In this document: positions 43,808 to 53,249 of the stretch, in pieces
Position numbering within the stretch: the stretch's first letter is position 1
Layout of the letters: every line of letters begins with the position of its first letter
Source of the DNA: Caulobacter sp.
GTDB lineage: Bacteria; Pseudomonadota; Alphaproteobacteria; Caulobacterales; Caulobacteraceae
Reading direction: 5' to 3'
Assembly (NCBI GenBank): GCA_021741355.1
Contig: JAIOXZ010000007.1
Location: 62,001 to 126,000 of the forward strand
Length of the DNA: 64,000 nucleotides
The notes under the pieces: model-generated
Seen by the model: only the letters and a program-made list of their open reading frames with translations
The model's database searches: none
What the model was told of the DNA's origin: nothing
Translations under genes and position numbers: made by a program

Positions 43808-45226
43808 ATGTCTGAAGACACTTCCGAGTCCCACGAATCCGAAGTCGACACCACCGTCGAGGCCGCCACCGCCGCCGAGGTCGCCGAAGCGGCGGCTGAA
43901 GCCGCCGAGGCCGCGGCCGATGACGGCTCGGAGATCGCCGCCGTCGTGGCCGAGCTCGGACTCACCCGCATGTCGCTGCAGGAGCTGAAGGAGAAATCCC
44001 CGGCCGACCTGCTGGCGCTGGCGGAAAAGCTCGAGGTCGAGAACGCCAACTCCATGCGCAAGCAGGACATGATGTTCGCGATCCTCAAGACCGTCGCCGA
44101 GGAAGGCGTCGAGATCTCCGGATCCGGAACCATGGAAGTCCTGCCCGACGGCTTCGGCTTCCTGCGCTCACCCGAGGCCAACTACCTGCCCGGCCCCGAC
44201 GACATCTATGTCAGCCCCTCGCAGATCCGGAAGTTCGGCATCCGCACCGGCGACAGCGTCGTCGGCGCCATCCGCGCGCCGCGTGAGGGCGAACGCTACT
44301 TCGCCCTGACGACTGTCGAGCAGATCAACTTCGAGACGCCCGAGAACGTCCGTCACAAGGTCCACTTCGACAACCTGACGCCGCTGTATCCCGAAGAGCG
44401 GCTGACGATGGAAATCGAGGATCCCACCCTCAAGGACCGCTCCGGCCGGATCATCGACATCGTCGCCCCGCTCGGCAAAGGCCAGCGCTGCCTGATCGTC
44501 GCCCCGCCGCGGGTCGGCAAGACGGTGATGCTGCAGAACATCGCCAAGTCGATCGCCGCCAACCACCCCGAATGCTACCTGATCGTGCTGCTGATCGACG
44601 AGCGGCCCGAAGAAGTCACCGACATGCAGCGCACCGTGAAGGGCGAGGTCATCTCCTCGACCTTCGACGAGCCGGCGACCCGCCACGTTGCCGTGGCCGA
44701 GATGGTCATCGAGAAGGCCAAGCGCCTGGTCGAGCACAAGCGCGACGTGATCATCCTGCTGGACTCGGTCACCCGCCTGGGCCGCGCCTACAACACGGTT
44801 GTCCCGAGCTCCGGCAAGGTGCTGACCGGCGGTGTCGACGCCAACGCCCTGCAGCGTCCCAAGCGCTTCTTCGGCGCCGCGCGCAACGTGGAAGAAGGCG
44901 GCTCGCTGACCATCATCGCCACCGCCCTGATCGATACCGGCTCGCGGATGGACGAAGTCATCTTCGAAGAGTTCAAGGGCACGGGTAACTCGGAAATCAT
45001 TCTCGACCGCAAGGTCGCCGACAAGCGCATCTTCCCGGCTATCGACATCCTCAAGTCGGGCACGCGGAAGGAAGAGCTCATCACCCCGAAGGACCAGCTG
45101 CAGAAGACCTACGTCCTGCGCCGGATCCTCAACCCGATGGGCGCCCAGGACGCGATCGAGTTCCTCATGGACAAGCTGCGCCAGTCGAAGAACAACGGCG
45201 ACTTCTTCCAGTCGATGAACACGTAA
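43808..45226 (+). CDS. rho: Transcription termination factor Rho
   Basis: A 472-residue hexameric RNA helicase. An acidic, alanine-rich N-terminal extension (about 1-45) precedes the Rho N-terminal domain ([39 protein letters not shown]). Next are the cold-shock-like RNA-binding domain ([37 protein letters not shown]) and the ATPase with Walker [12 protein letters not shown] and Walker [18 protein letters not shown]. The start is ATG 43808. The untranslated interval 43549-43807 leaves room for the autogenous leader seen in other rho genes, though no specific signal is evident. Confidence 0.96.
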   Translation: MSEDTSESHESEVDTTVEAATAAEVAEAAAEAAEAAADDGSEIAAVVAELGLTRMSLQELKEKSPADLLALAEKLEVENANSMRKQDMMFAILKTVAEEGVEISGSGTMEVLPDGFGFLRSPEANYLPGPDDIYVSPSQIRKFGIRTGDSVVGAIRAPREGERYFALTTVEQINFETPENVRHKVHFDNLTPLYPEERLTMEIEDPTLKDRSGRIIDIVAPLGKGQRCLIVAPPRVGKTVMLQNIAKSIAANHPECYLIVLLIDERPEEVTDMQRTVKGEVISSTFDEPATRHVAVAEMVIEKAKRLVEHKRDVIILLDSVTRLGRAYNTVVPSSGKVLTGGVDANALQRPKRFFGAARNVEEGGSLTIIATALIDTGSRMDEVIFEEFKGTGNSEIILDRKVADKRIFPAIDILKSGTRKEELITPKDQLQKTYVLRRILNPMGAQDAIEFLMDKLRQSKNNGDFFQSMNT

Positions 45227-45260
45227 GGGCGCTCCGCTCCGCTCACTTTCGTGGCGGAGT

Positions 45261-45417
45261 CGTCCTGATGTCTTGATGAGCATTTTTGCTCCGGCGGGAC
45301 CTTCGTCAAGGACGGGCCCGCAGGGCCCGCCGCTGCGCGGCCGCCGAAGGCGGTCCTTGACCAAGGTCACCGTCCGGAGCGGACCATTCCATCAAGGCCT
45401 TCAGGGCGTATCAGCAT
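45261..45417. repeat. Cloverleaf-capable dispersed repeat, family 3, copy B
   Basis: 157 bp, aligned end to end with copy A (24500-24654). The outer stem is 45298-45313 with 45353-45368. It encloses GGGCCC-GCA-GGGCCC (45314-45328), GCCGC-TGC-GCGGC (45329-45341) and CGCC-GAA-GGCG (45342-45352). Relative to copy A, two base pairs in the first hairpin changed on both sides, and the third gained one base on each side. It lies between convergent rho and the quinone oxidoreductase gene. Confidence 0.88.
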
Positions 45418-45471
45418 CCGCTCTTCGTGCGGATTCATCAGCTTGGCCCAGTCGGGCCGAACTCTCGCCGT

Positions 45472-46443
45472 CTAAGGAATCAACAGCGTCGAGCCCGTCG
45501 TCGCCCGGGCTTCGAGCGCCTCGTGGGCCTGTCGCGCCTGGGCCAGCGGGAACGTCTGGCCGATCCCGATCTTCACCGCGCCCGAGCGGATCACTTCGAA
45601 CAGGGCCCCGGCGCTTTCGTCCAGTTCCTCGACGGTGGTGATGTAGTCGAACAGGGTCGGGCGGGTCATGAACAGCGAGCCGCCCCTCGAGAGGCGCAGA
45701 GGCTCCACGGCCGGGGCGGGTCCTGACGCGTTGCCGTAACTGACCAGCATGCCGCGGCGGCCAAGGCTGGCCAGGCTGGCTTCCAGGGTATCGGCGCCGA
45801 CACCGTCGTAGACCACCCGAACCCCGGCGCCGGCGGTAATGGCCTTCACCCGGGCGGCGACGTCCTCGTCGCGGTAGAGGATGACCTCGTCCGCTCCGGA
45901 CGCGACGGCCAACTCGGCCTTGTCCGCCGATCCGACCGTGGCGATGACCTGCGCGCCCAGGGCCTTGGCCCATTGGGTCAGGATGGTCCCGACGCCGCCG
46001 GCGGCGGCGTGGACGAGGATCGCGTCCCCCGCCTTCACCGTGTAGCAGCGGCGCAGCAGGAATTCAGCGGTCATGCCCTTGAGCATGGCGGCGGCGGCGT
46101 CGCGGCTGCTGACGCCCGCGGGAATCTTCACGGCCCGCTCGGCCTGAACCACATGATACTCGGCATAGGCTCCCATCGGACCGTTGCCGTAGGCGGCGCG
46201 GTCGCCCGGGACGAACCGGGTGACCCCCTCCCCCACAGCCTCGACGACGCCCGCGCCTTCCAGGCCGAGCACTGCCGGCATCTTCAGGGGATAGAGGCCC
46301 GTGCGGTGGTAGGTGTCGATGTAGTTCAGTCCGATCGCCTCATGGCGGATCAGGATCTCGCCGGGTCCCGCCACGGGGACCGGCAGGTCGACCGCCTCGA
46401 GGACTTCAGGGCCGCCGGCCCGGACCGCCTGGATCGCGAGCAT
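45472..46443 (-). CDS. NADPH:quinone oxidoreductase (zeta-crystallin/QOR type)
   Basis: A 323-residue MDR enzyme without catalytic zinc. NYIDTYHRTGLYPLKMPAVLGLEGAGVVEAVGEGV is the QOR pattern. The NADPH fold is ILVHAAAGGVGTILTQWAKALGAQVIATVGSADKAELA. It likely reduces quinones by one-electron transfer and protects against redox stress. The start is shared by one base with the stop of the dienelactone hydrolase gene upstream, so they form an operon. Confidence 0.92.
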   Translation of the reverse strand: MLAIQAVRAGGPEVLEAVDLPVPVAGPGEILIRHEAIGLNYIDTYHRTGLYPLKMPAVLGLEGAGVVEAVGEGVTRFVPGDRAAYGNGPMGAYAEYHVVQAERAVKIPAGVSSRDAAAAMLKGMTAEFLLRRCYTVKAGDAILVHAAAGGVGTILTQWAKALGAQVIATVGSADKAELAVASGADEVILYRDEDVAARVKAITAGAGVRVVYDGVGADTLEASLASLGRRGMLVSYGNASGPAPAVEPLRLSRGGSLFMTRPTLFDYITTVEELDESAGALFEVIRSGAVKIGIGQTFPLAQARQAHEALEARATTGSTLLIP

Positions 46444-47141
46444 CAGCCGAGGTTCGCTTTGAAGAAGGCCAGGGTGCGTGCATTGGCCGTGCCGGCGTCG
46501 GCGGCGTCGTAATGCTCCCCGCCCTGGCGGGCGAAGGCGTGGTCGCGGCCCGGATAGTCGTGGATCGTGATCAACGGATTGCCGTCGAGGGCCGCATGGA
46601 TGGCCGCCTGGGCTTCCTTCGGCACGAAGCCGTCCTCTCCGGCGATGTGCATCAGCAGAGGCTTGCGGATCGAGGCCGCCTCGCCGGTCAGGGCGTCCAG
46701 CCCGACGCCGTAGTAGGAGACGGCGGCGTCGACATCCGTCCGCGCGGCGGTCAGGTAGGCCATCTTGCCGCCGAGGCAGTAGCCGACCGCCCCGACCTTG
46801 CCGTTGCAGCCGGCGTCGGCGCGGATGGCCGTGATCGTGGCGGCGATGTCGGCGACGCCCTTTTCCGCGTCGAACAGGCCGAACAGTTCAAAGGCCCGGT
46901 CCCATTCGGCCTTGGACTTGTCGGTGATGTCGATCCCCGGCTCGATGCGCCAGAACAGGTCCGGGCAGATGGCCAGGTAGCCCTCGCTCGCCAGCCAGTC
47001 GGCGGTCTCGCGCATCACGGCGTTGACGCCGAAGATCTCCTGGATCACCACGACGGCGGGTGCGCTGGCGGCGGCCGGCCTCGCGACATAGGCTGAAAAG
47101 TCGCCATCCGGCGTCTTGATGGTGAGGCGTTCTCCGCTCAT
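46443..47141 (-). CDS. Dienelactone hydrolase family protein
   Basis: A 232-residue alpha/beta hydrolase. IQEIFGVNAVMRETADWLASEGYLAICPDLFWR is the DLH start. The nucleophile is the cysteine in VGAVGYCLGGKMAYLTAA; the acid is in HIAGEDGFVPKEA and the histidine in YPGRDHAFARQGG. This Cys-Asp-His set marks carboxymethylenebutenolidase-like enzymes. No other aromatic degradation genes are nearby, so the substrate may be a different lactone or ester. It overlaps the quinone oxidoreductase gene by one base. Confidence 0.9.
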   Translation of the reverse strand: MSGERLTIKTPDGDFSAYVARPAAASAPAVVVIQEIFGVNAVMRETADWLASEGYLAICPDLFWRIEPGIDITDKSKAEWDRAFELFGLFDAEKGVADIAATITAIRADAGCNGKVGAVGYCLGGKMAYLTAARTDVDAAVSYYGVGLDALTGEAASIRKPLLMHIAGEDGFVPKEAQAAIHAALDGNPLITIHDYPGRDHAFARQGGEHYDAADAGTANARTLAFFKANLG

Positions 47142-47235
47142 CGTCGTAATCTCCCGTCTGTTGCGCTGCGTGTTAGCGCGCCGGACCCGCGTTCGCCCAT
47201 AACAAAGTCGTGGGAGGCGCCATCAAGGAAGACCC

Positions 47236-47490
47236 ATGAAGGTCACGATCAATATCGAATGCGACCCGGTGGAAGCCCGCACCTTTCTGGGCCTGCCTGA
47301 CGTCAGCGGCCTGAACGACCATCTCGTGAACGAGATGAAGAAGCGCATGGACACCAATATGGCCGCCCTTGCGCCGGACGAGCTGATGAAGAGCTGGATG
47401 AGCTTCGGCACCGGCGCGACGGAGCAGTTCCGCAAGCTGATGACCGCCGCGGCGTCCGGTTCGGCCTTTGGAACCAAGCCGCCGGAATGA
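47236..47490 (+). CDS. DUF6489 family protein
   Basis: An 84-residue protein, MKVTINIECDPVEARTFLGLPDVSGLNDHLVNEMKKRMDTNM and so on, which I place in DUF6489. The N-terminal beta strand followed by two helices (DELMKSWMSFGTGATEQFRKLMTAAASG) predicts a small alpha/beta fold, somewhat like the phasin-related DUF6489/MlaC-less proteins but without a known role. It overlaps mnmE by 4 bp (ATGA), so its expression should be tied to the tRNA-modification GTPase. Confidence 0.75.
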   Translation: MKVTINIECDPVEARTFLGLPDVSGLNDHLVNEMKKRMDTNMAALAPDELMKSWMSFGTGATEQFRKLMTAAASGSAFGTKPPE

Positions 47491-48815
47491 CGGACACCAT
47501 CTTCGCGCTCGCCACCGCGCCGGGACGGGCGGCCCTCGCCGTCGTCCGGGTGTCCGGTCCGGAGGCCGCGCGTGTCTTGCGGGGGATCGCCGGAGGCGCG
47601 CCGACGCCGCGGCGGGCTTCATTGCGGCGGCTGCGGACGCCGGAGGGCAAACCCATCGACAAGGGCCTGGTGCTCTGGTTTCCCGGACCAAACAGCTACA
47701 CCGGCGAGGACTGCGCCGAGTTCCATCTCCACGGCGGGATCGCGGTTGTCGACAGCCTGATCAGCGCTCTGCAGGACCTCGGGCTTCGGCTGGCTGAGCC
47801 GGGGGAGTTCACGCGGCGGGCCTTCGAGCACGGACAGCTGGATCTGGTCCAGGCCGAGGCGGTGGCGGATCTGATCGACGCAGAGACGGCCGCCCAGGCG
47901 ATGCAGGCTGTTCGCCAGCTCGAGTCGACCGCGATGACCGACTGGCGCGAGGGGCTGATCGAGGCGCTGGCCAATTTCGAGGTGGCCGTCGATTTCCCGG
48001 ACGAGGATCTGCAGAGCGACACCGTGGAGCACGCGCGATCCTCGCTCCGGAGACTCCTTCGGACCATTCAGGACGCAATCGGAGACGCCGAGCGGGGCCG
48101 GCGCATTCGCGAGGGTTTCCGGATCGCCCTGATCGGCGCGCCGAACGCCGGCAAGAGCAGCCTGCTCAACGGTCTGTTGGGGCGCGACGCGGCCATCGTC
48201 ACCGCGACGCCCGGCACCACGCGCGACGTTATCGAGGCGCCGCTGATCATCGCCGGGTACAGGGTGCTCGTGGCGGATACGGCCGGGGTGCGGGAGACCA
48301 CGGACGAGATCGAGGCCGAAGGGGTGCGGCGGGCCGAGGCCTGGGCCCGGGACGCTGATCTGCGGGTCTGGGTCCTCGACGCAAGCGCTTCCAACGGGAG
48401 CTGGCGCCGGGCGCGGGTCGAGATGCTGCCCGGCGATCTCTGTGTGCTCAACAAGCAGGATCTTCCGGCCGGTTCGGATGCCGCGGCTGTTCGCGCCGAG
48501 GCCGAGGCCGCCGGCATGAGCATTCTGTCCGTCGCGGTGGCGGCGGGCGGCGCCGATGCGGTGCGGGCCTGGCTAGAAAGCCGGGTCATTGAGGCGCTTT
48601 CGGCGAGCGAGACGCCGGCGGCCACGCGTCAGCGGCATCGCGACGGTCTCGTCGAGGCCGCGGGCCTGATCGACTCGGCCCTGCACCAGACCGAGCCGGA
48701 ACTGGCCGTCGAGGATTTGCGTCTGGCCGTCAGGGCTCTTGGCCGAATCGTCGGGATTGTCGATCCCGAAGCGGTGCTGGACCGAGTGTTCGCGAGCTTC
48801 TGTATCGGCAAGTAG
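47487..48815 (+). CDS. mnmE: tRNA uridine-5-carboxymethylaminomethyl modification GTPase
   Basis: A 442-residue GTPase that works with MnmG to modify the wobble uridine (U34). The N-terminal tetrahydrofolate domain has TIFALATAPGRAALAVVRVSGPEA and FPGPNSYTGEDCAEFHLHGG. The G domain, inserted in a helical domain, has G1 GAPNAGKSSLLNGLLG, G2/G3 GTTRDVIEAP and DTAGVRET, and G4 LNKQDL. The C-terminal FCIGK contains the catalytic cysteine. Downstream are parS and mnmG. Confidence 0.95.
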   Translation: MTDTIFALATAPGRAALAVVRVSGPEAARVLRGIAGGAPTPRRASLRRLRTPEGKPIDKGLVLWFPGPNSYTGEDCAEFHLHGGIAVVDSLISALQDLGLRLAEPGEFTRRAFEHGQLDLVQAEAVADLIDAETAAQAMQAVRQLESTAMTDWREGLIEALANFEVAVDFPDEDLQSDTVEHARSSLRRLLRTIQDAIGDAERGRRIREGFRIALIGAPNAGKSSLLNGLLGRDAAIVTATPGTTRDVIEAPLIIAGYRVLVADTAGVRETTDEIEAEGVRRAEAWARDADLRVWVLDASASNGSWRRARVEMLPGDLCVLNKQDLPAGSDAAAVRAEAEAAGMSILSVAVAAGGADAVRAWLESRVIEALSASETPAATRQRHRDGLVEAAGLIDSALHQTEPELAVEDLRLAVRALGRIVGIVDPEAVLDRVFASFCIGK

Positions 48816-48816
48816 G

Positions 48817-48832
48817 TGTTTCACGTGAAACA
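48817..48832. promoter_or_regulatory. parS: parS site 1 (ParB-binding palindrome)
   Basis: TGTTTCACGTGAAACA is a perfect 16-bp match to the universal parS consensus. It starts one base after the mnmE stop codon, in the mnmE-mnmG gap, about 8 kb from the origin. ParB would load here and slide along flanking DNA after binding CTP. Confidence 0.96.
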
Positions 48833-48891
48833 CTGAGGGTCCTGAGTGGGGACTCCCGATCGGCGGCATTTTCCGCTATAGGCCGGTCCGT

Positions 48892-48912
48892 CGCCCCCGC
48901 CTGTCGGGGGCG
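48892..48912 (+). promoter_or_regulatory. GC-rich hairpin in the mnmG leader
   Basis: CGCCCCCG (48892-48899) pairs perfectly with CGGGGGCG (48905-48912) across a 5-base loop. A T-rich but not continuous tail (TTCGCTTTCGGACCTTTTG) follows, and the mnmG ATG is 22 bases further. It may be a weak terminator or attenuator between mnmE and mnmG. Confidence 0.4.
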
Positions 48913-48933
48913 TTCGCTTTCGGACCTTTTGAG

Positions 48934-50790
48934 ATGACCCGTTCCTGGGATGTGATCGTGATCGGCGGAGGACACGCCGGCTGTGAAGCCGCCGCGGCGT
49001 CCGCGCGCGTCGGCGCCCGCACCCTGCTGCTGACGCACAAGATCGAGACGATCGGCGAGATGAGCTGCAACCCGGCCATCGGCGGTCTGGGCAAGGGCCA
49101 TCTGGTGCGCGAGATCGACGCCCTGGACGGCCTGATGGGCCGGATGGCCGATAAGGCCGGCATCCAGTTCCGCATGCTCAACCGGTCCAAAGGGCCGGCT
49201 GTGCGCGGGCCGCGCGCCCAGATCGACCGCAAACTCTATCGCGAGGCGATGCAGGCCGAGCTGGCCTCGCAGGCCAATCTCGACATCCTCGCTGACGCTG
49301 TCGAGGACCTGCTGGTCGAGGATGGCGTTCTGACGGGCGTCGTCGGCGGGTCCGGCGAGGTCTATGCCGCGCCGAAGGTGGTGCTGACCACCGGGACCTT
49401 TCTCAAGGGTGTGATCCACCAGGGCGAGAAGCGGATCCCGGCCGGCCGGGTCGGCGACGCGCCGGCGATCGGTCTGGCCGACCGGCTCTACAGGCTCGGT
49501 CTGGACATGGGCCGGCTGAAGACGGGCACGCCGGCGCGGCTGGTCGGGTCAACCATCGCCTGGGACCGGCTGGAGATGCAGGCCGCGGACGCCGAACCGA
49601 TCCCGTTCTCTTTCCTCAACAGCGAAATCACCGTGCCGCAGATTGAGTGCGGCATCACCTGGACCAATGAAGCGACCCACCGGATCATTGCCGATCGCCT
49701 GACGGAGTCTGCGGTCTATGGCGGCCGGGCGACGGGACGTGGTCCGCGCTATTGCCCGTCGATCGAGGACAAGGTCGTCCGCTTCGCGGACAAGACCAGC
49801 CACCAGATCTTTCTCGAGCCGGAAGGCCTGGACGACGACACCGTCTATCCGAACGGCGTCTCGACCTCGGTGTCGGAAGAGACCCAGTTGCTGTTCCTGC
49901 GCACGATCGTAGGTCTGGAGCAGGTTGAGGTCCGCCGTTTCGGCTACGCGATCGAGTACGACTACGTCGATCCGCGGGAGCTGCTCCCGACCCTGGAGGT
50001 CAAACGCCTGCCGGGCCTCTACCTCGCTGGACAGATCAACGGCACGACCGGCTACGAGGAGGCCGGCGCCCAGGGTCTGGTGGCGGGGCTCAACGCCGCC
50101 CGGGCGGCGAGCGGCGCCGAGCCGGCGACCTTCGCCCGCGATGAGGCCTATATCGGCGTGCTGATCGACGATCTCGTGACGCGGGGCGTCACAGAGCCCT
50201 ATCGGATGTTCACCAGTCGCGCCGAGTTCCGCCTGACGCTGCGCGCGGACAACGCCGATCAGCGGCTGACGGCGCGCGGGATTGCTCTGGGCTGTGTCGG
50301 TCCGGCGCGGGCCGCGATGTTTCACGTGAAACAGGCCGCCCTGACCGAAGCCCGCGCGCTGGCCCGGTCGCTGACCCTGACCCCCGCGGCCGCCGCGAAG
50401 GCGGGTCTCGCCGTCAAGGCGGACGGACAGCGGCGCGATGTCGTGCAGCTGATCGCCTATCCGGACATCGATCTGGACCGTCTCGCCGTCATCTGGCCGG
50501 ACCTGACGGCCTGGGCGCCTGAAGTTCGCGAGCAGATCGAGATCGACGCCGCCTACGCCGGCTATCTCGATCGCCAGCAGGCCGACGTCGACGCCTTCCG
50601 CCGTGACGAGGCCCTGCGCCTGCCGATGGACCTGGACTATGGCGCGGTGGGCGGTCTCTCCAACGAAATCCGCGACAAGCTCACCACCGTCCGACCCCTG
50701 ACCCTCGGCCAGGCCGCCCGTATCGAAGGCGTCACCCCCGGCGCGCTCACAGCCCTGCTGGCCCATGTCCGACGTCCCCGCGCCGCCTGA
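48934..50790 (+). CDS. mnmG: tRNA uridine-5-carboxymethylaminomethyl modification enzyme
   Basis: A 618-residue FAD enzyme (GidA), partner of MnmE. The N-terminal dinucleotide motif is [29 protein letters not shown]. Signatures [21 protein letters not shown] and [24 protein letters not shown] are both present, as is the C-terminal helical MnmE-binding domain. A second parS lies inside the gene at 50318-50333 and is translated as part of MFHVKQ. Its end overlaps rsmG by 26 bp. Confidence 0.96.
   Translation: MTRSWDVIVIGGGHAGCEAAAASARVGARTLLLTHKIETIGEMSCNPAIGGLGKGHLVREIDALDGLMGRMADKAGIQFRMLNRSKGPAVRGPRAQIDRKLYREAMQAELASQANLDILADAVEDLLVEDGVLTGVVGGSGEVYAAPKVVLTTGTFLKGVIHQGEKRIPAGRVGDAPAIGLADRLYRLGLDMGRLKTGTPARLVGSTIAWDRLEMQAADAEPIPFSFLNSEITVPQIECGITWTNEATHRIIADRLTESAVYGGRATGRGPRYCPSIEDKVVRFADKTSHQIFLEPEGLDDDTVYPNGVSTSVSEETQLLFLRTIVGLEQVEVRRFGYAIEYDYVDPRELLPTLEVKRLPGLYLAGQINGTTGYEEAGAQGLVAGLNAARAASGAEPATFARDEAYIGVLIDDLVTRGVTEPYRMFTSRAEFRLTLRADNADQRLTARGIALGCVGPARAAMFHVKQAALTEARALARSLTLTPAAAAKAGLAVKADGQRRDVVQLIAYPDIDLDRLAVIWPDLTAWAPEVREQIEIDAAYAGYLDRQQADVDAFRRDEALRLPMDLDYGAVGGLSNEIRDKLTTVRPLTLGQAARIEGVTPGALTALLAHVRRPRAA
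50318..50333. promoter_or_regulatory. parS: parS site 2, inside the mnmG coding region
   Basis: A second perfect TGTTTCACGTGAAACA, 1.5 kb from the first, is embedded in the mnmG reading frame (codons for MFHVKQ). Keeping a 16-base palindrome inside a coding region implies selection on both the DNA site and the protein. Confidence 0.95.
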
Positions 50791-51418
50791 GGCGGTCATC
50801 GCGGTGCAGGACGCCGCCCAGTTTCAGGCTCTCACGGGCGCCAGCGACGCGCAGATGGCCGATCTCGAGCGTTTTCGGGTGATGCTCGAAGCCGGCAATG
50901 CGGTGATGAACCTGGTTGGCCCGGCCACCCTGCCCGACTTCTGGAATCGTCACGCCTGGGACAGCGCCCAGTTGCTGCGGCGGGCCCCTGAGGCCCTGAC
51001 CTGGGCTGATCTCGGCGCGGGCGCGGGTTTCCCGGGTCTGGTGCTGGCGATCCTGCTCAAGGACACCCCTGGCGCGCGGGTCCATCTCGTCGAGAGCATG
51101 GTGAAGCGCTGCCGTTTTCTCGATCAGGTCGTGCGCGAACTGGCCCTCCCGGCCGAGATTCACAACGTGCGTGCGGAAGACCTGTCGCTGTCTGTGGATA
51201 TCGTCACCGCGCGGGCTTGTGCGCCGATGGTCAGACTGCTCGGGTATGCCCGGCCCTACTTCAAGCGCGGGGCCCGCGGGTTGTTCCTCAAGGGGCAGGA
51301 TGTGGTAACGGAACTGAACGAGGCCTCGACGTCCTGGACGATCAAGGCGCGGCTGATCCCCAGCCTCAGCGACGCCCGGGGACAGATTGTCGATGTGGAG
51401 TCCCTGGCCCGTGCCTGA
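50765..51418 (+). CDS. rsmG: 16S rRNA (guanine527-N7)-methyltransferase
   Basis: A 217-residue SAM-dependent enzyme (GidB) that methylates G527 of 16S r[43 protein letters not shown] is the family signature, with motif [12 protein letters not shown]. The remaining SAM fold follows with [21 protein letters not shown]. The ATG at 50765 lies within the end of mnmG (26-bp overlap). parA begins inside or just after its 3' end. Confidence 0.94.
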   Translation: MSDVPAPPEAVIAVQDAAQFQALTGASDAQMADLERFRVMLEAGNAVMNLVGPATLPDFWNRHAWDSAQLLRRAPEALTWADLGAGAGFPGLVLAILLKDTPGARVHLVESMVKRCRFLDQVVRELALPAEIHNVRAEDLSLSVDIVTARACAPMVRLLGYARPYFKRGARGLFLKGQDVVTELNEASTSWTIKARLIPSLSDARGQIVDVESLARA

Positions 51419-52220
51419 CAGCAACAAGCCCATGCGCGTCCTGGCGATCGCCAACCAGAAGGGCGGCGTGGGCAAGACGACGACAGCGATCAATCTGGGC
51501 ACCGCCCTGGCCGCCGTCGGCGAGCGGGTGCTGCTGATCGACGCCGATCCCCAGGGCAACGCCTCCACCGGGCTCGGCGTGCCGCGCCAGCAGCGCAAGA
51601 TCACCCTCTACGACGTCCTGATGGGCGAAACGCCGATCACCGAGGCGGCGATCAACACCGCCCTGCCCGGTCTCGACCTGATCGCGTCAGACCCGGACCT
51701 GTCCGGCGTCGAGCTCGAACTGGGACAGATGCCCCGCCGGTCCTACCGGCTGCGCGATGCGATGGAGAAGCTGCGCATCTCCGGCGCCTATTCCTATGTG
51801 CTGATCGACTGTCCGCCGTCGCTGAACCTGTTGACGGTCAACGCCATGACCGCCTCGGACGCGGTTTTTGTGCCGCTGCAGTGCGAGTTCTTCGCTCTCG
51901 AAGGCCTGACCCAGCTTATGCGGACCGTCGATCTGGTGCGCGGCAGCCTGAACCCGGCCCTGGAGATCCAGGGCGTGGTCCTGACCATGTACGATCGGCG
52001 CAACAGCCTGTCCGAGCAGGTGGCGCGCGATGTGCGCGGCCACTTCGGCGAAAAGGTCTATGAGACGGTGATCCCGCGCAATGTGCGGGTGTCCGAGGCG
52101 CCGTCGTTCGGCAAGCCGGTCCTGATCTACGACCTGAAGTGCGCCGGATCGCAGGCCTATCTGAAACTCGCCCGCGAAGTTGTCGGGCGTGAGCGTCAGC
52201 GGCGTCTCGCCGCGGCATGA
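51411..52220 (+). CDS. parA: Chromosome partitioning ATPase
   Basis: A 269-residue deviant-Walker ParA. KGGVGKTT (17-24) includes the signature lysine; LLIDADPQGNAST and VLIDCPPSLNLLTVNAMTASD form the A' and B motifs. In C. crescentus the ParA gradient pulls ParB-parS complexes across the cell. The start is uncertain: GTG 51411 has GGAG ten bases upstream and gives the short N-terminal tail usual in Caulobacter ParA, overlapping rsmG by 8 bp. ATG 51432 (MRVLAIANQ) lacks a ribosome site. Confidence 0.95.
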   Translation: MPDSNKPMRVLAIANQKGGVGKTTTAINLGTALAAVGERVLLIDADPQGNASTGLGVPRQQRKITLYDVLMGETPITEAAINTALPGLDLIASDPDLSGVELELGQMPRRSYRLRDAMEKLRISGAYSYVLIDCPPSLNLLTVNAMTASDAVFVPLQCEFFALEGLTQLMRTVDLVRGSLNPALEIQGVVLTMYDRRNSLSEQVARDVRGHFGEKVYETVIPRNVRVSEAPSFGKPVLIYDLKCAGSQAYLKLAREVVGRERQRRLAAA

Positions 52221-52240
52221 GCAACGGAGTGAAGGTGTCG

Positions 52241-53122
52241 ATGGCCGAAGGTCGCAGAGGACTGGGTCGGGGTCTGTCCGCCCTGCTGGGCGAGTCCGAC
52301 GCCGAAAATCCGGCCGCGGCCGGTGACGCCCCCGGTGCGCGCGAGATTCCGATTGAACTGATCCGGCGCAATCCCGATCAGCCCCGCCGCCGCTTCGGCG
52401 AGGCCGAAATCGCTGAACTGGCGGACTCGATCCGAGAGAAGGGCGTGCTTCAGCCCGTGCTGGTCCGTCCGGCCCCGGATGCGCCTGGCGAGTACCAGCT
52501 CGTCGCCGGTGAACGCCGCTGGCGCGCGTCGCAGCAGGCCGGACTGAAGGCCATACCCGCGCTGGTGCGCGATCTGGATGACCAGCAGGTCCTCGAAATC
52601 GCCATCATCGAGAACGTCCAGCGGGCGGACCTTGGCCCGATCGAGGAATCCCTCAGCTATCGCGCCCTAATGGACCGGTTCGGCCGCACCCAGGAGGATG
52701 TCGCCCGGGTCGTCGGCAAGAGCCGTCCGCATGTCGCCAACGCCCTGCGTCTGCTCAATCTGCCGGCCGAGGTGCAGACGCTGCTGGCGGAGGGAAAGCT
52801 GACCTCCGGCCACGCCCGCGCACTGATCGGCTCACTCAATCCGCTGGCCTTCGCCGAAATCGTCATCGCCAAGGGGCTGAACGTTCGCGACACCGAGGCG
52901 CTGGTGAAGCGCGGTGCGCCCGAGAAGAAATCGGCCGGACCCGGCGGCGCCGGCAAGGTCGCGCGCGACCATGACACCGCGGCCCTGGAGAGCGATCTCT
53001 CCGAGGTGCTCGGTCTCGACGTCGAGATCCGGGATCGGGGCGGCGCCGGTGAACTGCGGATCAAGTACGTCACGCTCGAGCAGCTCGACGACCTCTGCAG
53101 GCGCCTGACCCGGGGCGCCTGA
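52241..53122 (+). CDS. parB: Chromosome partitioning protein, CTP-dependent DNA clamp
   Basis: A 293-residue ParB. The N-terminus RRGLGRGLSALL is the conserved ParA-activating patch. The CTPase motifs are GERRWRASQQAGL and ENVQRADLGPIEE. The parS-reading helix-turn-helix is TQEDVARVVGKSRPHVANALRLLNLP. The C-terminal dimerisation domain ends IKYVTLEQLDDLCRRL. I prefer ATG 52241, with GAAGG upstream, because ParB proteins begin near this motif; ATG 52217 overlaps the parA stop by 4 bp and would add eight residues. It converges on holA; the 127-bp gap shows no strong structure. Confidence 0.95.
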   Translation: MAEGRRGLGRGLSALLGESDAENPAAAGDAPGAREIPIELIRRNPDQPRRRFGEAEIAELADSIREKGVLQPVLVRPAPDAPGEYQLVAGERRWRASQQAGLKAIPALVRDLDDQQVLEIAIIENVQRADLGPIEESLSYRALMDRFGRTQEDVARVVGKSRPHVANALRLLNLPAEVQTLLAEGKLTSGHARALIGSLNPLAFAEIVIAKGLNVRDTEALVKRGAPEKKSAGPGGAGKVARDHDTAALESDLSEVLGLDVEIRDRGGAGELRIKYVTLEQLDDLCRRLTRGA

Positions 53123-53249
53123 GCCGCAGGGAGGCGTAGCGGAGTAGCCTGGACCGGGCCAATTTCGCCACAGAGCCGATTTTCAGATCAGTCTGCGCAA
53201 GTCGTTGAAATGGTTCACGAAAATTTGGAGCAATTTGGCTGCTTGGGGC

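Noticed and set aside
53123..53249. Possible third parS or repeat element between parB and holA
   Set aside because: Half-site-like GGTTCACG and GTGAAACACC strings occur here and at about 53730, but none forms the 16-bp palindrome and no long inverted repeat is present.
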